A stretch of 16,912 nt of DNA from JABDGC01 sp964449835 (GTDB lineage Bacteria > Pseudomonadota > Gammaproteobacteria > DSM-16500): NCBI GenBank assembly GCA_964449835.1, contig CAYVBZ010000052.1, forward strand, positions 1 through 16,912, in the 5' to 3' direction. The position numbers were made by a program, and so were the translations under genes. This document shows positions 1-6,654 of the stretch, one piece after another. The notes under the pieces were generated by a model, which worked only from the letters and a program-made list of their open reading frames with translations, was not told where the DNA came from and made no database searches. Numbering within the stretch: the stretch's first letter is position 1; each line of letters opens with the position of its first letter.

Positions 1-51
1 TAAAAAACTGCCAATTATCATTTGTATAATCCCGTTTACTTGACTAAATAG

Positions 52-82
52 ATGTAAACAGTTTTACACATTTTGTTTACAT
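52..82. repeat. Inverted repeat, operator-like
   Basis: A perfect 9-bp inverted repeat, ATGTAAACA at 52-60 and TGTTTACAT at 74-82, separated by 13 bp. It lies in an AT-rich stretch (1-196) in which I see no gene. It could be an operator or a recombinase binding site; nothing in the window identifies the protein that would bind it. Confidence 0.4.
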
Positions 83-196
83 TTGGAAGTAGATGTAACC
101 AAAAAATGATGCGCGCTAATATGACGATACAAAATGGTATTTTAGCAACTAACTGAATAAATGAGTTTATTTTATGATATGTCGAAAAAAACTTAA

Positions 197-397
197 AAAA
201 ATCGACACGTCGTAGGGAAAAAAAGTGACATAGATGATTTAAATCACTTGGCAGCGTTGCCCTACGTTGACTATTTGAGCGTAGATAAAGAAACTTATGA
301 ATTTACAAGGCAAGCATTAAAATTTTCAAAAAGGCATTTTCCTACTGATTGGGGAAAAAAGTTAATTACGTCACCTAATGAAATAGTAATATGCTAA
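197..397 (+). pseudogene. C-terminal remnant of an unidentified protein
   Basis: An open frame of 66 codons with no usable start runs from just after an in-frame stop at 194 to TAA at 395-397. The translation looks protein-like rather than random: it includes DLNHLAALPYVDYLSVDKET and then an amphipathic stretch with FTRQALKF. The pattern of a D-x-x-H-L segment followed by LPYVDYLSVD loosely recalls the C-terminal half of PIN-like nucleases, but this is weak. It is probably the tail of a gene whose 5' part has been lost. It lies 60 bp upstream of the fic start on the same strand. Confidence 0.35.
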
Positions 398-457
398 TCA
401 TGTATTATAAAATATGGACGAACACTTTCTCGCTCTTAATTTTTGCAAGGTATAAAA

Positions 458-1108
458 ATGAACCTTAAAAACACTACCCGCTATTGCATTCCCACTGATG
501 AAGACTTTGAGCCAGACTCCAACAACGAGGTGCTCAAAAACTATCTCGACATTAAATCAGCAGAAAAAATGGGCTCATTAGAAGAGCAAGAGCTTGAACG
601 AACCGAATTGGAGCTCTTAAAGATATTCGACGAGAACCACCAGTTCACCGCCGAGGATATTTGCAACATTCATGAGCTATGGCTAGGCGACGTCTATCCA
701 AGCGCAGGCAAATATCGCACGGTAACCATGTCCAAGGATGGCTTTCCCTTTGCTGCTCCTTTGCGCATTGAGTCATCCATGAAAGAGCTTGAGAAAAAAT
801 ACTTAGCCATACATACGCCCTGCCATTATTCTGACCCCAACGAACTAGCCCTAGCTTTGGGCACCGTGCACATTGAACTAATATTGATTCATCCCTTCCG
901 CGAAGGCAACGGAAGAACCGCTCGCCTTTTAGCAGATTTAATGGCGATGCAAGCCAATAGGCCATCCCTTAATTTCAGCGCCATTGATAAAACTGAGAAT
1001 GAAAAAGGGTTTCAAGAATATATATTGGCTATTCATGCAGGGGTCAGCGGAAATTATGAGCTTATGCAGGGAATTTTTAGCAAGCTGCTAGAACAATCGA
1101 CTACTTAG
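458..1108 (+). CDS. fic: Fic-domain protein (AMP/NMP transferase toxin)
   Basis: A 216-aa Fic protein. Residues 145-156 read HPFREGNGRTAR, the complete catalytic loop of the family, with the catalytic His145 and the nucleotide-binding G-N-G-R. Active Fic proteins transfer AMP or another nucleotide monophosphate onto hydroxyl side chains of target proteins in the cytoplasm. The start is taken at 458, where AAGG at 447-450 lies 7 nt upstream; an in-frame TTG at 443 has no such site. I see no S/T-x3-E-G/N inhibitory motif in this protein's own N- or C-terminal helices, which would make it a class I Fic needing a separate antitoxin. A convergent small gene that overlaps its last 8 bases carries that motif. 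The target protein cannot be read from the sequence. Confidence 0.9.
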   Translation: MNLKNTTRYCIPTDEDFEPDSNNEVLKNYLDIKSAEKMGSLEEQELERTELELLKIFDENHQFTAEDICNIHELWLGDVYPSAGKYRTVTMSKDGFPFAAPLRIESSMKELEKKYLAIHTPCHYSDPNELALALGTVHIELILIHPFREGNGRTARLLADLMAMQANRPSLNFSAIDKTENEKGFQEYILAIHAGVSGNYELMQGIFSKLLEQSTT

Positions 1109-1283
1109 CAGTTTTATAAATCTTCTTGTCTTTTCTTCGAGGGATTTCAAAGCGAATGACATTGGAAGGCGCTTTAATGCCTTCTACACCACAGGATGTC
1201 CTCACCGAGCGAGAGATTAGTTTCTTTCTCGTAGCTGCGTCTTTCATGTAAGGATTAGTTTCAATAAGAGGTTTAGTTTTCAT
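1101..1283 (-). CDS. Putative Fic antitoxin with S-x3-E-G motif
   Basis: A 60-aa basic protein encoded convergently with fic and overlapping its 3' end by 8 bp. Residues 30-35 read SCGVEG, matching the inhibitory [S/T]-x3-E-[G/N] motif whose Glu blocks ATP orientation in class I Fic systems such as VbhA/VbhT. The next residues (IKAPSNVIRFEIPRRKDKK) are basic. Known class I antitoxins usually lie upstream of fic on the same strand; here the gene is downstream and opposite, as also occurs for some YhfG-like partners. The start codon at 1283 has a weak GAAG nearby. Motif plus neighbour make the antitoxin call plausible, but no biochemical family name is certain. Confidence 0.6.
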   Translation of the reverse strand: MKTKPLIETNPYMKDAATRKKLISRSVRTSCGVEGIKAPSNVIRFEIPRRKDKKIYKTAK

Positions 1284-1330
1284 TCTTCTATTTTAACAGA
1301 ACGAGGGATATTTTTCCTTAACCCTGAAAC

Positions 1331-1356
1331 AAAAAACCCTAGGATATACCTAGGGT
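1331..1356 (-). terminator. Rho-independent terminator, minus strand
   Basis: An 8-bp stem (ACCCTAGG at 1336-1343 pairing with CCTAGGGT at 1349-1356) with a 5-nt loop is followed, on the minus strand, by six T residues (AAAAAA at 1331-1336 on plus, the last of which pairs in the stem). It would stop transcripts coming from the right. No minus-strand gene lies just to its right now; before the islands inserted, the tRNA-His/tRNA-Lys transcript would have arrived here, so it may be the original tRNA operon terminator. Confidence 0.65.
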
Positions 1357-1444
1357 GTCTCTTGCGCCCTTCTAAGTTAATAGCAGAAGCAGCAAGCGTT
1401 TACTGTTCATTGCAGTTGTGATTTATTGTCATTTATTTTTTCTG

Positions 1445-1463
1445 AGTGCCCCGCTAGTGCCCC
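1445..1463 (+). repeat. Direct repeat pair, 11-bp period (integrase arm-type site)
   Basis: AGTGCCCC occurs at 1445-1452 and again at 1456-1463, exactly one helical turn apart. The pair starts 75-86 bp left of the left att copy. Pairs with the same 11-bp period lie at a similar distance left of the other two att copies, so this is probably an integrase arm-binding site marking the distal end of an element lying to the left. Confidence 0.45.
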
Positions 1464-1530
1464 ACAGAGCGTTTTTAGGGGTATTTTCGGCTCTTCTAAA
1501 CTCGTTATTTTAACCTTACTTATCAATAAC

Positions 1531-1574
1531 ATGGGCCATGGTGGGATCGAACCAACGACCCGCTGATTAAGAGT
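1531..1574. repeat. Left att copy (tRNA-Lys 3' fragment)
   Basis: 44 bp matching the 3' part of tRNA-Lys (16775-16818) with two mismatches, at 1538 (A for G) and 1541 (G for T). The copy covers the anticodon loop, T arm, acceptor strand and discriminator base but lacks the 5' half, so it is not a tRNA gene. It is the left boundary of element A, 164 bp from its integrase start. Confidence 0.85.
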
Positions 1575-1704
1575 CCGATCCCTAAATATATCAGCATGCA
1601 TCTCAATGTGCCTGGATGAGTAAATTTCATCTTTTTACAACAACTTATAAGGCATCCGTCTTTTATTGTTGTTCACTCTCATGCCTTACTATACACTACG
1701 TTTT

Positions 1705-1723
1705 CACTTCATTTGCACTTCAT
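1705..1723 (+). repeat. Direct repeat pair before integrase A
   Basis: CACTTCAT occurs at 1705-1712 and 1716-1723, an 11-bp period, just upstream of the integrase ribosome binding site. Its position and spacing fit an integrase-proximal arm-type site. The same word is not found at the right end of element A (where TTCGACAC is repeated instead). Confidence 0.4.
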
Positions 1724-1738
1724 TTTATAAGGAATAAC

Positions 1739-2962
1739 ATGAAAGCAACCATCAATAGCTCTTTGTTATCTCAGCTAAAACCAGGCAACAAACCTTACGA
1801 CGTCCGCGACGATAAATTAACAGGTTTTATGATTCGGGTAAACATTAGTGGCAAGCTATTGTACATGTGCGAATACGACCGAGGTAAGCGGATCCAGATC
1901 AGCCGGGTTGGTGTTATAACTCCCACCCAGGCCAGAGACAAGGCGCTGGCCATTTTAAGTGAGGCCGCCCAGGGCATTGACCCACGCGATCCGGGAAAAC
2001 GAAAAAAGAGCATTACTCTGCAAGAGTTTCTCGACTCTCATTATACCCCTTGGGTAAGGGAACACCGCAAGGTTGGGAATAAGACACTGGCTCATATTAA
2101 ACGCTGCTTCCTCAAACCCTTTGGCGAAAAGCCTCTCATTGAGCTCATCCCCGCCCTATTCGATCAATGGCGCACTCAGCGGCTGAAAGACGGGCGCACA
2201 ACGGAAACAGTGAATCGAGATATTGCCACTCTCAAAGCAGCGATATCTAAAGCGGTTTTATGGGGGCTTATTGAATCACATCCCTTGGAGCGGCTTAAAC
2301 TCTTAAAGTCGGACAGGTCCATTAAAGTACGCTTTTTATCTGCAGATGAAGAGCTGCGCCTGCGAGAAGCCGCCGTTGCGCGTGAAACGAAAATCAGAGC
2401 AGAGCGCGAAAAAGCTAACAAATGGCGACAGGAACGGGGGTACGACCTATTCCCTAAGATTAAACAGCAGCAATTTGCTGATTACTTGCGCCCAATGACT
2501 CTACTCTCCATAAATACAGGGCTCCGCCAGGGCGAGCTATTCAGCCTTAAATGGGAAAATGTGAGTTTAGAGAGGGCCATGCTAACAATAGAAGGCACCT
2601 ATGCCAAAAGTGGTAAAACACGGCATATGCCCCTCAACTCGGAAGCGATTCAGGTGTTGAAAACCTGGCATGAACAAGCAAGTGATTCGGAGCTTGTGTT
2701 TCCTAACAAGCATGGGAAAAAATTTGACACTATAAAGAAGTCCTGGGCGGGATTACTCAAGACAGCGAAAATTAAAAATTTCAGATGGCATGACTTGCGT
2801 CATCATTTTGCCTCTAGGCTGGTTATGGCCGGCGTTGATTTGAATACTGTGCGGGAGTTGCTGGGGCACTCCGATATGGTGATGACCCTGCGGTATGCGC
2901 ACCTAGCACCGGAGCATAAAGCCAATGCTGTTGAGAAATTAGTAACGCAGAGTCTGAGCTAG
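1739..2962 (+). CDS. int: Tyrosine recombinase / integrase of element A
   Basis: A 407-aa tyrosine integrase that would catalyse insertion into and excision from the tRNA-Lys 3' end. An N-terminal DUF4102-like arm-binding domain (about 1-85, with LTGFMIRV) is followed by a SAM-like core-binding domain (about 90-185) and the catalytic domain. Catalytic residues visible are Arg263 (NTGLRQGE), Lys293 (SGKTRHMPL), His351 and Arg354 (WHDLRHHFASR), His377 (LLGHSD) and Tyr386 (TLRYAHL), so it looks intact. A charged insertion lies at about 210-245. The start at 1739 is preferred over upstream in-frame codons because AAGGA (1729-1733) sits 5 nt before it; the extra upstream residues would run into the att region. 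It is the first gene of element A and reads away from the left att copy. Confidence 0.95.
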   Translation: MKATINSSLLSQLKPGNKPYDVRDDKLTGFMIRVNISGKLLYMCEYDRGKRIQISRVGVITPTQARDKALAILSEAAQGIDPRDPGKRKKSITLQEFLDSHYTPWVREHRKVGNKTLAHIKRCFLKPFGEKPLIELIPALFDQWRTQRLKDGRTTETVNRDIATLKAAISKAVLWGLIESHPLERLKLLKSDRSIKVRFLSADEELRLREAAVARETKIRAEREKANKWRQERGYDLFPKIKQQQFADYLRPMTLLSINTGLRQGELFSLKWENVSLERAMLTIEGTYAKSGKTRHMPLNSEAIQVLKTWHEQASDSELVFPNKHGKKFDTIKKSWAGLLKTAKIKNFRWHDLRHHFASRLVMAGVDLNTVRELLGHSDMVMTLRYAHLAPEHKANAVEKLVTQSLS

Positions 2963-2973
2963 AAAAGCTACTA

Positions 2974-3003
2974 TTGCAATTTTGTAGCCTGTAGACTACA
3001 ATA
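2974..3003 (+). promoter_or_regulatory. Promoter with overlapping operator of the HigBA-like operon
   Basis: A -35 box TTGCAA (2974-2979), a 17-bp spacer and a -10 box TACAAT (2997-3002) precede the toxin gene. A dyad, TTGTAG (2982-2987) and CTACAA (2996-3001) with an 8-bp centre, covers the spacer and -10. This fits autorepression by the antitoxin/toxin complex, as is usual for HigBA systems. Confidence 0.6.
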
Positions 3004-3021
3004 TCTATATAAGGGTATCTC

Positions 3022-3351
3022 ATGAAGAAAGAATTAAGATTTTATCGCACAGAAACCGGGAAGGAGCCATTTACTGACTGGCTTGAATCTCTTAAAGATG
3101 GGCTTGGGAGAGCACACATTACTAACCGCCTCAATCGAGTGACCTTGGGGAATTATGGTGATTACAGATCAGTTGGGGATGGGGTCAATGAATTAAAGAT
3201 TCACTTTGGCCCAGGCTATAGAGTGTATTTTTCAGAGCAAGAAAATACTATTTTGCTACTGCTCCTAGGTGGAAGCAAACGAACACAAGCTAAAGACATT
3301 AAAAAAGCAAAACAATACTGGAATGAATTCCGGGAGCGATTATATGACTAA
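3022..3351 (+). CDS. higB: HigB/RelE-family toxin (addiction-module killer protein)
   Basis: A 109-aa protein of the RelE/ParE superfamily, Gp49/'addiction module killer' branch. Typical family marks are the N-terminal FYRTETGKEPFTDWLESL, the central VNELKIHFGPGYRVYF, and LLLLGGSKRTQAKDIKKAKQYW near the C-terminus. Members of this family are usually ribosome-dependent mRNA endonucleases acting in the cytoplasm. AAGGG at 3011-3015 lies 6 nt before the ATG. The toxin gene comes first in the operon, as in higBA and unlike relBE, and overlaps the antitoxin by 8 nt, so the two are translationally coupled. Intact in length and motifs. Confidence 0.9.
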   Translation: MKKELRFYRTETGKEPFTDWLESLKDGLGRAHITNRLNRVTLGNYGDYRSVGDGVNELKIHFGPGYRVYFSEQENTILLLLLGGSKRTQAKDIKKAKQYWNEFRERLYD

Positions 3352-3664
3352 ACACAAAATTTTACGCAATACAGGTAATTATGAAGAATGGCTAATTCAT
3401 TCTTTAAAAAATAAAAAAGAAGCAGCCACCTACTTACAGGTTGCATTGGAAGAATACCAAAAGGACGGCGATCTTGAGGCTTTTCTATTAGCCTTGCGTC
3501 ATGTTACGGAAGCGCAGGGTGGGATAGGGAAATTATCGAAAAAAACACATTTAAATCGAGAGAGCCTATATAAAACCCTTTCCAGCAAGGGGAATCCAAA
3601 ACTGCAAACTATTGGTCTTCTTCTTAAGGGATTAGGATTCGAATTTTATATAAAGGCAGCTTAA
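3344..3664 (+). CDS. higA: HigA-like antitoxin (addiction-module antidote)
   Basis: A 106-aa antitoxin of the family paired with Gp49-type toxins. The C-terminal half holds a helix-turn-helix of the Cro/XRE type (IGKLSKKTHLNRESLYKTLS, then NPKLQTIGLLLKGLGFEF). It should neutralise the preceding toxin and bind the dyad at 2982-3001. The start at 3344 lies inside the toxin gene (ATG within the last toxin codons) with GGGAG at 3332-3336; a longer frame reading back to 3269 is entirely inside the toxin and is rejected. A rho-independent terminator follows 82 bp downstream. Confidence 0.88.
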   Translation: MTKHKILRNTGNYEEWLIHSLKNKKEAATYLQVALEEYQKDGDLEAFLLALRHVTEAQGGIGKLSKKTHLNRESLYKTLSSKGNPKLQTIGLLLKGLGFEFYIKAA

Positions 3665-3745
3665 GAAAATTGTCAACTAGAAGAGTGAGTCAAAGATAGA
3701 AATCAAAATTATTACTTATAAATTCCAGTAAGTAAGTGTGTGTGT

Positions 3746-3787
3746 TTGCGGTAACGCCGTGTAATACACAAATTTACCGCAATTTTT
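3746..3787 (+). terminator. Rho-independent terminator of the HigBA-like operon
   Basis: A perfect 9-bp stem, TTGCGGTAA (3746-3754) with TTACCGCAA (3774-3782), followed by TTTTT (3783-3787). The loop contains a second small inverted repeat (GTGT-AAT-ACAC, 3759-3769). It ends plus-strand transcription from the toxin-antitoxin pair before the convergent gene. Confidence 0.75.
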
Positions 3788-3811
3788 CAAATGTTCATGG
3801 TCTAGTGATCC

Positions 3812-4702
3812 CTATCTATAAGACCTTCCCTGTGAAGGTGATTTTCTTTTATCAATGCATTCTTGCTTTTCTTTATCAAAATCAATTTGTTGCCAGGGTA
3901 AATTATCAATTTTATATCCTTTAGATTTGACTTGTTCCCAGAACAAACAAAAGTCGGTATACGTTATACCAATAATTACACTGCCATTTGCCATTAAACA
4001 AAAATCAGTAACCGCTTTAGTATGATCATCTAATAGACTTTTATCCCACTTATTAGCTATATTTGTTTTCATCCAACGGTCAAATTCATTTATTAAATAT
4101 CGAAGATGTTCTGAAATAAAAGCCTCTGGAAGATATTCTGAAATCAAGGTAGATAGAGCTAGTGGTAATTGAGTCAACTTATTTATACTGTCTCTAGTTT
4201 TTTTGAAAAATGAAGAATTTTGAAGTGCTTTATTAAATTTCACATTGCTATCGTTGGGGTTCAATACAGGTATATTCGAAGCAATAGAAGAATCTACTTT
4301 ATCCTCATGCGCTAAATTTTTTTCTTCTCTTGAGTCAAGTAAATTATTAGGAATATCAATTTGATATTGTTCTAATAAAGCTAACAATATTTGATTAAAA
4401 TAAGGAATAATATCTGGTAATTTTTTTAATTCGCCCCTAGAAATTGCTTCTTTAATTTCATTTCTTTCATTTTCAAAAGCACGAAAGAGTTCAATTTTTT
4501 TAGACTCAGGAAAGCCCTTAATATTTTTTGAAGTAATCTTAAAATCATCTTTGATTATTTTTTCGAGATATTCTTCTATGTTTCGTTTAATTTGCAAGAG
4601 ATCAAATGACTGAATTTTCTCTTTTGCCTTCGGTGAAATTTGCAAAGAAGTGATGGGAGTTTTTTTATTGATTTCTAGCAGCTTTTGCAACAACTTACTC
4701 AT
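3812..4702 (-). CDS. Unassigned 296-aa protein
   Basis: I do not recognise a family. The protein is hydrophilic with predicted helical content: two Lys/Glu-rich helices at about 20-90 (IKRNIEEYLEKII, FRAFENERNEIKEAI), a linker rich in Asn and Ser at about 120-160, and a more ordered C-terminal part with ISEHLRYLINEFDRWMKTN and NGSVIIGITYTDFCLFWEQVK. No signal peptide, membrane segment or catalytic motif is evident. The start at 4702 is chosen because GAGGG lies about 10 nt upstream; an in-frame ATG at 4711 is only one nucleotide from that site. It is AT-rich, monocistronic and convergent with the toxin-antitoxin operon, consistent with cargo of element A. Confidence 0.75.
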   Translation of the reverse strand: MSKLLQKLLEINKKTPITSLQISPKAKEKIQSFDLLQIKRNIEEYLEKIIKDDFKITSKNIKGFPESKKIELFRAFENERNEIKEAISRGELKKLPDIIPYFNQILLALLEQYQIDIPNNLLDSREEKNLAHEDKVDSSIASNIPVLNPNDSNVKFNKALQNSSFFKKTRDSINKLTQLPLALSTLISEYLPEAFISEHLRYLINEFDRWMKTNIANKWDKSLLDDHTKAVTDFCLMANGSVIIGITYTDFCLFWEQVKSKGYKIDNLPWQQIDFDKEKQECIDKRKSPSQGRSYR

Positions 4703-4787
4703 AACAATCATGCCCTCATTTTGTCTAATATAAATATAATAAAGTGCATATTTTACACTATGATGCTTATAAATATCAAATCAGTAA

Positions 4788-5075
4788 GACAAGGTATGCC
4801 TTACCCAGATAGACCTTATCTCCATTAACGATATCAGCACTGGCAAACCATCGCCGGAAGGCTATCTTTTGGCTGCCAGTCGTTTATCGATATCGCCGCA
4901 ATACTGTCTAGCCATTGAAGATACACCAGTCGGAATAACTGCTGCAAAAAATGCAGGAATGACCGTGATAGGCATCACCACATCTTATGAAAGAGGAACC
5001 CTTAAGCAAGCTGATTTTGTTTCAGATAATTACGATGATATTAGCAACTGGATGACAACATGCGCGGCAGATTAA
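4788..5075 (+). pseudogene. HAD-superfamily hydrolase, C-terminal fragment
   Basis: An open frame from an in-frame stop at 4785 to TAA at 5073 encodes the C-terminal third of a HAD phosphatase of the beta-phosphoglucomutase/phosphoglycolate-phosphatase type. Visible are GKPSPEGYLLAA (motif III lysine region), CLAIEDTPVGITAAKNAGM (motif IV with the acidic pair E-D) and TVIGITTSY. The N-terminal part with the DxDxT nucleophile motif and the cap domain is absent, and no start codon with a ribosome binding site is present upstream. The fragment cannot be an active phosphatase. It is probably chromosomal or island debris left by a deletion in element A. Confidence 0.75.
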
Positions 5076-5091
5076 AATACACGGATGTACT

Positions 5092-5553
5092 CTAACTCCA
5101 ATGTAAAAGCTTATAGCTCACATTCTTCTTTTTGGACGTAACTTGAATTTCTTTAGCATGAAGCAACACCCTAGCATGATGATGCGCCCATACAGCATGG
5201 AATAATGTGCCAGTAATATGGACGTAGCTACCATTTTCTAATTTTTTCCAATCGCTATCATTTCGCGGAACAAGCTGAATGATGGTTACATTACTCTCAG
5301 ACTCATCATTTCCTATTTGAATTTTTGGAACAAGCTTCACGTCTATTGGCTCATCTAATACCAAATAAGCTCCTGTCTCTGCTTCATCGCCATCCTTAAT
5401 ACTTGAATAATTAGGCGAGCCAGGAAATGTTACGAGAGCAATGGTGCCGGATAATTTAGAAAGGTTGGGTTCAAAATAAAAGCTTTGCTTCTTTGCTAAA
5501 GAAATCGACGATACAAAAAACAAAGACAATATAAGCAATCTAATAAACCACAT
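5092..5553 (-). CDS. Secreted DUF4431-like protein
   Basis: A 153-aa exported protein. Residues 1-20 form a signal peptide (WFIRLLILSLFFVSSISLA, cleavage near A20-K21). The mature part is beta-rich, with GTIALVTFPGSPNY, AYLVLDEPIDVKL, VHITGTLFHAVWAHHHARVLL; the G-T-L-F-H-A...HHH-x-x-V-L-L end resembles the DUF4431 domain, whose function is unknown. The start at 5553 has AAGGA about 8 nt upstream; a longer in-frame start at 5613 would bury the signal peptide. It overlaps the 3' end of the upstream hydrolase-like gene by 14 nt, so they form one operon. A periplasmic partner of a peptidoglycan-targeting protein would be consistent with an effector/immunity pair, but this is inference. Confidence 0.7.
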   Translation of the reverse strand: MWFIRLLILSLFFVSSISLAKKQSFYFEPNLSKLSGTIALVTFPGSPNYSSIKDGDEAETGAYLVLDEPIDVKLVPKIQIGNDESESNVTIIQLVPRNDSDWKKLENGSYVHITGTLFHAVWAHHHARVLLHAKEIQVTSKKKNVSYKLLHWS

Positions 5554-6294
5554 CAATTTTTTCCTTATCACCTTGCATTGGTTGGGACATATTCTTTTGG
5601 CGAGGCTTTTCATTGTGATCTTTAATCACAAGCTTATCTAAACTGTCATTAATAGAACTTCCGAATCTAGCTCGAAGGTATTCATGTCCTTCTGGAGAGT
5701 GGCAAACAATCAAATCCAATTCTCCTTGTTTAGTTAATTTTATACATTCTTCCTTAGAAGCCCAACCTTTGGTTTTCACATTTAAATCGTAAATGCCTTT
5801 TTTATTTTTATGAACCTGGATCACTGGAAAAACTTCAATAATAATACCTTCTTTATTGCCTTCCATTTTTTCGATAGCATGCCAGAGCTTATCAAATTCA
5901 TCAGGCGTAAAATCTTTAACTTTTTTATCATCATTAACGCCTGTCGCATCATGAAGAATCTTTCTATACTTTTAATATTATTCCCGTCTTTCTCTGGGGC
6001 ATAATCTTTAACCATATCGTCAATTGACGACTCCCCATAGGTACTCAGCAAACAATCTAGTAATGCGGCATGACCACTCTCATAATCGGGAAATATCGCA
6101 AAACATTGAGTCTTGCTTACTTTAGCGCGGCCTATTTGATTATGTCTTGCACTTATTGTAGCTGGGTAGAGATTCCCTGGATTATGATTTCTCCAAGCCC
6201 AGGTACCTCCAGAAAATCTGAAATATCTCCCATCCTCATCGGTATAAATGATTGTGTGATGTAATGCTAATTCAGCTTTTATATACCTAGACAT
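5540..6294 (-). pseudogene. Frameshifted peptidoglycan-hydrolase-like protein (phage 'structural protein P5' type)
   Basis: Two overlapping minus-strand frames join into one protein of about 251 aa if a single A is added to the AAAA run (TTTT at 5970-5973 on plus). The first frame has RNHNPGNL (35-42), FAIFPDYESGHAALL (65-79) and YAPEKDGNN (98-106), the signature order of phage P5-type lysozyme-like proteins. The restored frame continues YRKILHDATGV...DEFDKLWHAIEKMEG, as that family does, then a C-terminal domain with GWASKEECIKL and EGHEYLRARFGSSINDSLDKL, resembling DUF3892. A strong site GGAGG lies 6 nt before the ATG at 6294. As written, translation of frame 1 ends at 5821 with an unrelated basic tail. 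This is either a decayed gene, a sequencing error at a homopolymer, or a slippage site. Confidence 0.6.
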
Positions 6295-6370
6295 CCCTTG
6301 CCTCCTTAAGATTGATACATCTTAACCTAGACTCATGGCCTAACCAAGGCTAATACCTGCTCATTCAACC

Positions 6371-6389
6371 TTCGACACTGTTTCGACAC
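6371..6389 (+). repeat. Direct repeat pair at the right end of element A
   Basis: TTCGACAC occurs at 6371-6378 and 6382-6389 with an 11-bp period, 73 bp left of the middle att copy. It is placed like the repeat pairs left of the other two att copies and is probably an integrase arm-type site. Confidence 0.45.
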
Positions 6390-6454
6390 AGATAAATTTT
6401 TGGAGGGATTTTTGCATCAGCGAAAACGTAATTTTATCTTTATTATTCAAACAC

Positions 6455-6498
6455 ATGGGCCGTGTTGGGATCGAACCAACGACCCGCTGATTAAGAGT
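6455..6498. repeat. Middle att copy (tRNA-Lys 3' fragment)
   Basis: 44 bp identical to 16775-16818 of the intact tRNA-Lys locus, including one base beyond the tRNA 3' end. It is the junction between element A and element B. Lacks the 5' half of the tRNA, so it is not a tRNA gene. Confidence 0.9.
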
Positions 6499-6618
6499 TA
6501 TAAAATAATCTGTTTTAATGATTTCTACATTCTTTGAAATAGTCTTACAATCCTTTACTTTCAGCATATTAACTCCTAGAATCCGTCATAAATTGTTTGA
6601 AGATGTTTGATATGCCTC

Positions 6619-6637
6619 TTCTACATTGCTTCTACAT
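6619..6637 (+). repeat. Direct repeat pair before integrase B
   Basis: TTCTACAT at 6619-6626 and again at 6630-6637, 11-bp period, between the middle att copy and the integrase start. The same word pair is found at the far right end of element B (16710-16728) in the same orientation, so both ends of this element carry matching arm-type sites. Confidence 0.6.
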
Positions 6638-6654
6638 GAGAATAAAGGTCAATT

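Noticed and set aside
1531..1574. tRNA gene at the left att copy
   Set aside because: Only the 3' part is present; no D arm or 5' acceptor strand. The same holds for 6455-6498.
1407..1601. Minus-strand frame across the left att copy
   Set aside because: A similar translation appears at 6361-6567 only because both contain the tRNA-derived att sequence; no start signal.
1616..1738. Longer integrase A beginning upstream of 1739
   Set aside because: Cys/Phe-rich extension unlike integrase N-termini, covering arm-like repeats; a clear ribosome binding site precedes 1739.
3269..3343. Longer antitoxin starting at 3269
   Set aside because: That part lies wholly inside the toxin gene; the ATG at 3344 has a GGGAG site and gives the family length.
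3824..3838. ACCTTC/GAAGGT hairpin as terminator of the 296-aa gene
   Set aside because: It lies inside the coding region and has no U-tract on the minus strand.
4869..5075. Intact small gene starting at TTG 4869
   Set aside because: The frame continues upstream with HAD-like sequence (GKPSPEGY) and lacks the N-terminal catalytic part; it is a fragment.
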